This document shows positions 7,379 through 11,425 of a stretch of DNA of 11,425 nucleotides, one piece after another (the stretch's first letter is position 1; each line of letters opens with the position of its first letter). Where the stretch lies: the NCBI GenBank assembly GCA_016200125.1, contig JACQFK010000563.1:1-11425 (forward strand), read 5' to 3'. Position numbers and translations under genes: made by a program. Source of the DNA: Planctomycetota bacterium (GTDB taxonomy: Bacteria > Planctomycetota > MHYJ01 > JACPRB01). The notes under the pieces are model-generated. The model worked only from the letters and a program-made list of their open reading frames with translations, was not told the origin of the DNA and did not search any database.

Positions 7379-9808
7379 TTGAGGCTAGGGGCGAGTTCGA
7401 TGTCCGGCCTGCTGTCGAGTCTCCTGCTCTTCCTCGGGAACGCCACGGTCGAGCCCCAGTCGGCCCCCGACGACGCCTACGGCCGCACGATCCAGCCCCT
7501 CCTCAGCAAGTATTGCATCAAGTGCCACGGCGCGGCCGCCAAGCCCAAGGCCGACCTCAACCTCGCCAAGTACGCCAACGAGACGTCGGTCCGGGCCGAC
7601 CGCAAGACCTGGAAGGGAGTCCTCCAGAAGCTCGCGATCCACGAGATGCCCCCCGAGGAGGCGAAGCCGCCGCTCGAGTCGAAGGATCGCGAGGCGCTCA
7701 TCAGGGCGATCGAGACGGCGCTCAACAAGATCGACCCCAACGCGCCGCTCAACCCCGGCCGCGTCACCGTCCGTCGTCTGAACCGCACGGAGTACGGCAA
7801 CACGATCCGCGACCTCGTCGGCCTCGACTTCGATCCCGCCGAGGACTTCCCCTCCAACGACATCGGCCACGGCTTCGACAACATCGGCGACGTCCTGACG
7901 CTCTCGCCCGTCCTCATGGAGCGCTACCTCGCCGCCGCCGAGACCATCGTCCAGCGCGTCTTCCCGGCCGAGCCGCCCAAGCCGATGGACAAGCACACGA
8001 GCGCCAAGTACCTCGAACCCGCCGGCAACAAGGTCCCGCAGACCAAGTACCGTCCCGTCCGCGCGGAAAAGGGCGACGGCATCACCACGGGGCCGCTCTT
8101 CTCCCCGTACCGCCTCGCCGCCGACGGCGACTATCTCTTCAAGTTTCGCGCCTACGCGAAGGGCAAACCGGTCAAGGTCGCGGTGCTCGCCTGCGGGAAG
8201 GACGTGACCGGGACGGCCTCCGACGCGGAGATCGCCAAGCTGTCCGGCTCCGCGCTGCAGGGCCTGAAGCCGTTCCGGATCCTCGAAACCATGGAGGTCC
8301 CCGTCAGCGAGGAGAAGGACGCGAAGCGCTTCGAGGTGAAGATCTCCTCGGTGGCCGGCATCGACCGGCTGGCGCTCGCGCTCTTCAAGGGCGCCGAGGG
8401 CGAGCCCGTCCTCGAGGTGAACGTCGAAGGCTTCGTCGTCACGGGCCCGCTGGATCCGCGGCCCGCATTCCAGCGGCAGGCGACGGCGTCGGTCGCGGGC
8501 AAGCCCAAGGCCGAGCAGGCGCGCGGCATCATCAAGTCCTTCGCCGATCGCGCCTTCCGCCGCCCCGTCGCCGACACGGAGCTTGCGCGGCTGCTCAAGC
8601 TCGTCGAGAAGGTCGAGGCCGGCGGCGAGAAGTGGGAGGCCGGCGTCCAGCGCGCGCTCGAGGCCGTGCTCGTCTCGCCGAAGTTCCTGTTCCGGGTCGA
8701 GCTCGACGACCGCCCCGAAATGCCGCAGGCCCACGCGATCAACGAGTACCAGCTGGCGTCGCGCCTGTCCTACTTCCTCTGGAGCACGATGCCCGACGAC
8801 GAGCTCTTCAAGCTCGCGTCGAAGAATGAGCTGACGGCGAATCTCGACAAGCAGGTCGGCCGGATGCTCAAGGATCCGCGCGCGAGGACGCTGGTGGACA
8901 ACTTCGCGATGCAGTGGCTCCAGCTCAAGCGCATCGCGTTCGTCGCCCCGGACGGCGGCCTCTTCCCCGCTTTCAACCAGCGGCTCCGCCAGGCGATGCT
9001 CCAGGAGACCCAGATGTTCCTCGAGACGGTCATCCGCGAAGACCGCTCCATCCTGGAGTTCGTCGACGCCGACTACACGTTTCTGAACGAGCGGCTGGCC
9101 CAGCACTACCGGATCGCCGACACGAACGGCAACCGCCAGGGAGAGAAGCCGGCGAAGCCGGGCGGGTCGCCGATCCGCGGCGACAGCTTCGTCCGGGTCT
9201 CGCTGCAGGGCGGCGAGCGCGGCGGCCTCCTCACCCAGGCGAGCATCCTGACCGTGACGTCCAATCCCACGCGGACCTCGCCCGTCAAGCGCGGCCGCTG
9301 GGTCCTCGAGCAGATCCTCGGCACGCCGCCGCCCCCGCCGCCGCCCAACGTGCCCGAGCTTCCCGAGACGCCGCAGTCGCAGCAGTCCGGGTCGCTCCGC
9401 CAGCGCATGGAGCAGCACCGCACGAACCCCTCCTGCGCCAACTGCCACACGCGGATGGACGCGATCGGCTTCGCGCTGGAGAACTTCAACGCGATCGGCG
9501 CCTGGCGGACCAAGGACGGCGCCTTCGAGATCGATCCGGGCGGCACCCTGCCGGACGGGACGACGATCAAGGGCGTGCCCGATCTCAAGAAGGCGATCCT
9601 GGCCAAGAAGGACGCCTTCGCGCGCTGCGTGATCGAGAAGATGATGATCTACGCGCTGGGCCGGGGCATGGAGCCCTACGACGACCGCCCGCTGGACAAG
9701 GCGCTGGCGGGGGTGGCGAAGAACAACTACAAGTTCTCGGCCGTGGTGGCCGAAATCGCAAAAAGCGATCCTTTCCGCCTGAGGCGCGGCAAGAACGTAC
9801 AGGATTAA
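7379..9808 (+). CDS. DUF1592-group planctomycete-type diheme cytochrome
   Basis: The 809-residue product from TTG 7379 (802 from ATG 7400) has the full module order of this family. A hydrophobic signal (MSGLLSSLLLFLG core) is followed by a PSCyt1-like heme site, C46-IK-C49-H50, then DUF1587 (about 130-195; RRLNRTEYGNTIRDLVGL). A beta-rich, possibly ligand-binding middle region follows (about 215-370). Next come DUF1595 (about 380-440), DUF1592 (about 435-570), DUF1588 (about 610-710; TSPVKRGRWVLEQ) and DUF1585 (about 730-805). A second heme motif, C686-AN-C689-H690, lies in the DUF1588 part, so the protein is probably diheme. A seven-proline run after LGT is normal for the family. It is probably exported and takes part in electron transfer. 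No reaction has been proven for this family to my knowledge. The DUF1552 gene follows 16 bases later, so they form an operon. The exact start is uncertain. Confidence 0.94.
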   Translation: MRLGASSMSGLLSSLLLFLGNATVEPQSAPDDAYGRTIQPLLSKYCIKCHGAAAKPKADLNLAKYANETSVRADRKTWKGVLQKLAIHEMPPEEAKPPLESKDREALIRAIETALNKIDPNAPLNPGRVTVRRLNRTEYGNTIRDLVGLDFDPAEDFPSNDIGHGFDNIGDVLTLSPVLMERYLAAAETIVQRVFPAEPPKPMDKHTSAKYLEPAGNKVPQTKYRPVRAEKGDGITTGPLFSPYRLAADGDYLFKFRAYAKGKPVKVAVLACGKDVTGTASDAEIAKLSGSALQGLKPFRILETMEVPVSEEKDAKRFEVKISSVAGIDRLALALFKGAEGEPVLEVNVEGFVVTGPLDPRPAFQRQATASVAGKPKAEQARGIIKSFADRAFRRPVADTELARLLKLVEKVEAGGEKWEAGVQRALEAVLVSPKFLFRVELDDRPEMPQAHAINEYQLASRLSYFLWSTMPDDELFKLASKNELTANLDKQVGRMLKDPRARTLVDNFAMQWLQLKRIAFVAPDGGLFPAFNQRLRQAMLQETQMFLETVIREDRSILEFVDADYTFLNERLAQHYRIADTNGNRQGEKPAKPGGSPIRGDSFVRVSLQGGERGGLLTQASILTVTSNPTRTSPVKRGRWVLEQILGTPPPPPPPNVPELPETPQSQQSGSLRQRMEQHRTNPSCANCHTRMDAIGFALENFNAIGAWRTKDGAFEIDPGGTLPDGTTIKGVPDLKKAILAKKDAFARCVIEKMMIYALGRGMEPYDDRPLDKALAGVAKNNYKFSAVVAEIAKSDPFRLRRGKNVQD

Positions 9809-9828
9809 TGAGGGCGAGAGACGCATGA
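9806..9828 (+). promoter_or_regulatory. Translational coupling junction with six-codon bridging frame
   Basis: The DUF1592 gene stop TAA (9806-9808) overlaps an ATG (9808-9810). That ATG opens the six-codon frame M-R-A-R-D-A, which stops at TGA 9826-9828. The TGA overlaps the DUF1552 start ATG (9825-9827) as ATGA. The purine-rich GAGGGCGAGAG (9810-9820) within it is the ribosome-binding site of the DUF1552 gene. Ribosomes could pass through by two termination-reinitiation steps. The overlaps are seen directly; translation of the mini-frame is inferred. Confidence 0.45.
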
Positions 9829-11147
9829 GCAACCAGCCGATTTCCCGGCGCAGGCTCCTGAGAGGCCTCGGCGCCGCCGTGGCGGTTCCCTGGCTCGAAG
9901 CCATGACCCCCGCCTGGGCCGGCTCGACTCCCCCCGCTTTCCCCGTGCGTCTCGGCTTCGTCTACGTCCCCAACGGCAAGAACATGGACGACTGGACCCC
10001 GAAGGCCGAAGGGGCCGATTTCGCCCTTCCCGCGATCCTCCAGCCGCTCAAGGACCTGCGCGAGGACTTCAACATTCTGACGGGCCTCACCGCCGACAAG
10101 GCGCGGCCCCACGGCGACGGCGGCGGCGACCATGCCCGCGCGCTCGGCGCCTTCCTGACGGGCGCCCAGCCCCGCAAGACCGACGGCACGGACATCCGCG
10201 CGGGCGTCTCGGTCGACCAGGTGGCGGCTTCGTCCATCGGCGACCAGACGCGCCTCTCCTCGCTGGAGATCGGCTGCGAAGCGGGCGCGATGGCCGGCAA
10301 CTGCGACTCCGGCTACAGCTGCGTCTACTCGTCGACGATGTCCTGGAAGTCGGCCACCCAGCCCCTCCCCAAGGAGGTGAATCCGAAGCTGGTCTTCGAC
10401 CGGCTCTTCGGCGGCGGCTCGGCGGCGGAGCGCGCGAAGACCCGCGCCCAGCGCCAGAGCGTCATCGACCTGGTCCGCGAGGACTACAAGGACCTGAACG
10501 GCCGGGTGGGCAAGCAGGACCAGCAGAAGCTCGACGAGTACATCGGCTCGATCCGCGACATCGAGGTGCGGCTCGAGCGGGCGGCGAAGATGCCCGAGGT
10601 GAAGGTCCCCGAGGGCGTGGCCCGCCCCGCCGGCATCCCCGCGAGCTACGAGGAGCACATCAAGCTGATGGGCGACCTGCTCGTGCTCTCCTTCCAGACC
10701 GACATCACCCGCGTCGCGACCTTCGTGGTCGCGAACGAGGGCAGCAACAAGCCCTACGCCTTCGCCGGCGTGCCCGAAGGCCACCACGACCTCTCGCACC
10801 ACGGCAACAGCCCCGAGAAGAAGGCGAAGATCGCCAAGATCAACGCGTTCCACACCCAGATGCTGGCCTACACGATCGGCCGCCTGAAGTCCGTGAAGGA
10901 GGGCGAGGGGACGCTGCTCGACAACTGCCTCCTCGCCTACGGCAGCGCCAACTCGGACGGCAACGCCCACAACCACGACAACCTGCCGATCCTGCTCGCC
11001 GGCAAGGGAGGCGGCACGGTGAAGACGGGCCGCCACGTCCGCTTCCCCCGCGAGACGCCGCTGAACAACCTGTGGCTCGCGATGCTGCAGCGGGTCGGCG
11101 TGAAGCTCCCCTCGCTCGGCGACAGCACGGGCACGCTGGCGATCTAG
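9825..11147 (+). CDS. Tat-exported DUF1552 family protein
   Basis: This 440-residue protein starts with a twin-arginine signal: SRRRLLRG, then the hydrophobic GAAVAVPWLEA and AWA as probable cleavage site near residue 32. It should be folded in the cytoplasm and exported. Family landmarks are YVPNGKNMDDW (from Y47), HGDGGGDHARAL (H96, D98, D102, H103), SLEIGCEAG, and HHDLSHHG (H320, H321, D322, H325, H326). The His/Asp clusters suggest a metal site, and Tat export fits a cofactor-bearing protein. No biochemical role is established to my knowledge. The length is usual for the family and the 3' end is intact. It is the second gene of an operon with the DUF1592 cytochrome, a pairing widely seen in planctomycete-like genomes, so the two products probably act together. 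Its TAG stop shares bases with the stop of the convergent gene to the right. Confidence 0.94.
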   Translation: MSNQPISRRRLLRGLGAAVAVPWLEAMTPAWAGSTPPAFPVRLGFVYVPNGKNMDDWTPKAEGADFALPAILQPLKDLREDFNILTGLTADKARPHGDGGGDHARALGAFLTGAQPRKTDGTDIRAGVSVDQVAASSIGDQTRLSSLEIGCEAGAMAGNCDSGYSCVYSSTMSWKSATQPLPKEVNPKLVFDRLFGGGSAAERAKTRAQRQSVIDLVREDYKDLNGRVGKQDQQKLDEYIGSIRDIEVRLERAAKMPEVKVPEGVARPAGIPASYEEHIKLMGDLLVLSFQTDITRVATFVVANEGSNKPYAFAGVPEGHHDLSHHGNSPEKKAKIAKINAFHTQMLAYTIGRLKSVKEGEGTLLDNCLLAYGSANSDGNAHNHDNLPILLAGKGGGTVKTGRHVRFPRETPLNNLWLAMLQRVGVKLPSLGDSTGTLAI

Positions 11148-11425
11148 TTTCCGCTGGAGTAGATGGGCGGGCCGGGCCACAATTCCCTGTCATTTGGCCA
11201 CTCCAGGTAGCTTGCCCGTATTCCGTTCAAACCCGGAGGAGTGGCGCCTCCCAATCTCACAGGAACCGTCACGGCGGATCGGAAGACTGTATTGTTCTCG
11301 TTGATGATGAACACGTATTTGCCTTCAGACGGCGAATCGGGAAACGATAGGAACCCATACTTCGAAGTGTTGTGACAGGATCCCATCCGGGGGGTGCCCC
11401 CTGTATCCAACTTATAGGACATCTC
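11144..11425 (-). CDS. C-terminal part of an unrecognised protein (5' end outside window)
   Basis: I do not recognise this gene. The frame is open to the right edge and ends with TAG at 11146-11144. An ATG at 11422 exists, but the preceding codon is sense, so the true start is probably outside. The visible 93 residues read as a credible protein: KYGFLSFPDSPSEGKYVFII, then NENNTVFRSAV, and a Pro/Trp-rich end with YLEWPNDRELWPGPP. The pattern of a beta strand plus INENNTVF loosely recalls C termini of secreted DUF2950 or pilin-like proteins, but this is a weak impression. Rough G+C is 57% for 11161-11400, and codons such as ATA, AGA, TTG and ACA are used, unlike the neighbours. The opposite strand has a shadow frame of low-complexity composition, so the minus strand is preferred. 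Confidence 0.6.
   Translation of the reverse strand, partial: EMSYKLDTGGTPRMGSCHNTSKYGFLSFPDSPSEGKYVFIINENNTVFRSAVTVPVRLGGATPPGLNGIRASYLEWPNDRELWPGPPIYSSGN

Noticed and set aside
9322..9351. Run of seven prolines in the DUF1592 protein as a possible programmed stall or repeat expansion
   Set aside because: A proline run after LGT is a usual feature of the DUF1588 part of this family, so it is not peculiar to this gene.
7385..9904. An 839-codon minus-strand open frame opposite the DUF1592 gene
   Set aside because: It mirrors the codon bias of the real gene, has low-complexity Arg/Gly/Leu/Asp composition, and no domain can be seen in it.
9585..11180. A 531-codon minus-strand open frame opposite the DUF1552 gene
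   Set aside because: Same GC-driven artefact. It also conflicts with the more credible minus-strand frame ending at 11144.

Overview
The window is high-GC bacterial DNA (about two thirds G+C in the genes by eye). Its gene content points to Planctomycetota or a related PVC or Acidobacteriota-like lineage. The markers are a DUF1592-group cytochrome paired with a DUF1552 protein, and a Pirellula/Verrucomicrobium-type propeller-HEAT-cytochrome c protein. The phylum is inferred from these families, not shown by any marker RNA. No tRNA, rRNA, CRISPR array or insertion sequence was seen.

Layout, left to right. (1) From the left edge to 2404 (+): the 3' part of a polytopic membrane protein fused to a spermidine-synthase-like fold and C-terminal TPRs. 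(2) 2436-4184 (+): a lipoprotein of the YtcJ-like amidohydrolase group. (3) 4185-7196 (-), convergent with it and with no base between the two stop codons: a large beta-propeller/HEAT/heme-c protein. Its signal peptide appears one base out of frame at 7211-7214. (4) 7229-7378: an AT-richer divergent promoter region holding two small palindromes. (5) 7379-9808 and 9825-11147 (+): an operon of a DUF1592-type diheme cytochrome and a Tat-exported DUF1552 protein. (6) 11144-11425 (-): the end of an unrecognised gene of lower GC, whose stop codon overlaps the preceding stop in the palindrome CTAG.

How they may work together (inference): four of the six products carry, or seem to have carried, export signals (lipoprotein, Sec or Tat), and two carry heme-c CXXCH sites. 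The divergently arranged propeller-cytochrome and DUF1592/DUF1552 genes look like one cell-envelope oxidative module with shared control. The substrate is unknown. The amidohydrolase may add a hydrolytic step, but only proximity supports that.

The points most worth a second look are the broken signal peptide at about 7211, the six-codon frame that bridges the DUF1592 and DUF1552 genes by start/stop overlaps, the two very tight convergent junctions, and the operator-like dyads between the divergent genes. I did not find a clearly new multi-gene system. The DUF1592/DUF1552 pair is a known gene pair whose function has not been established, as far as I know.
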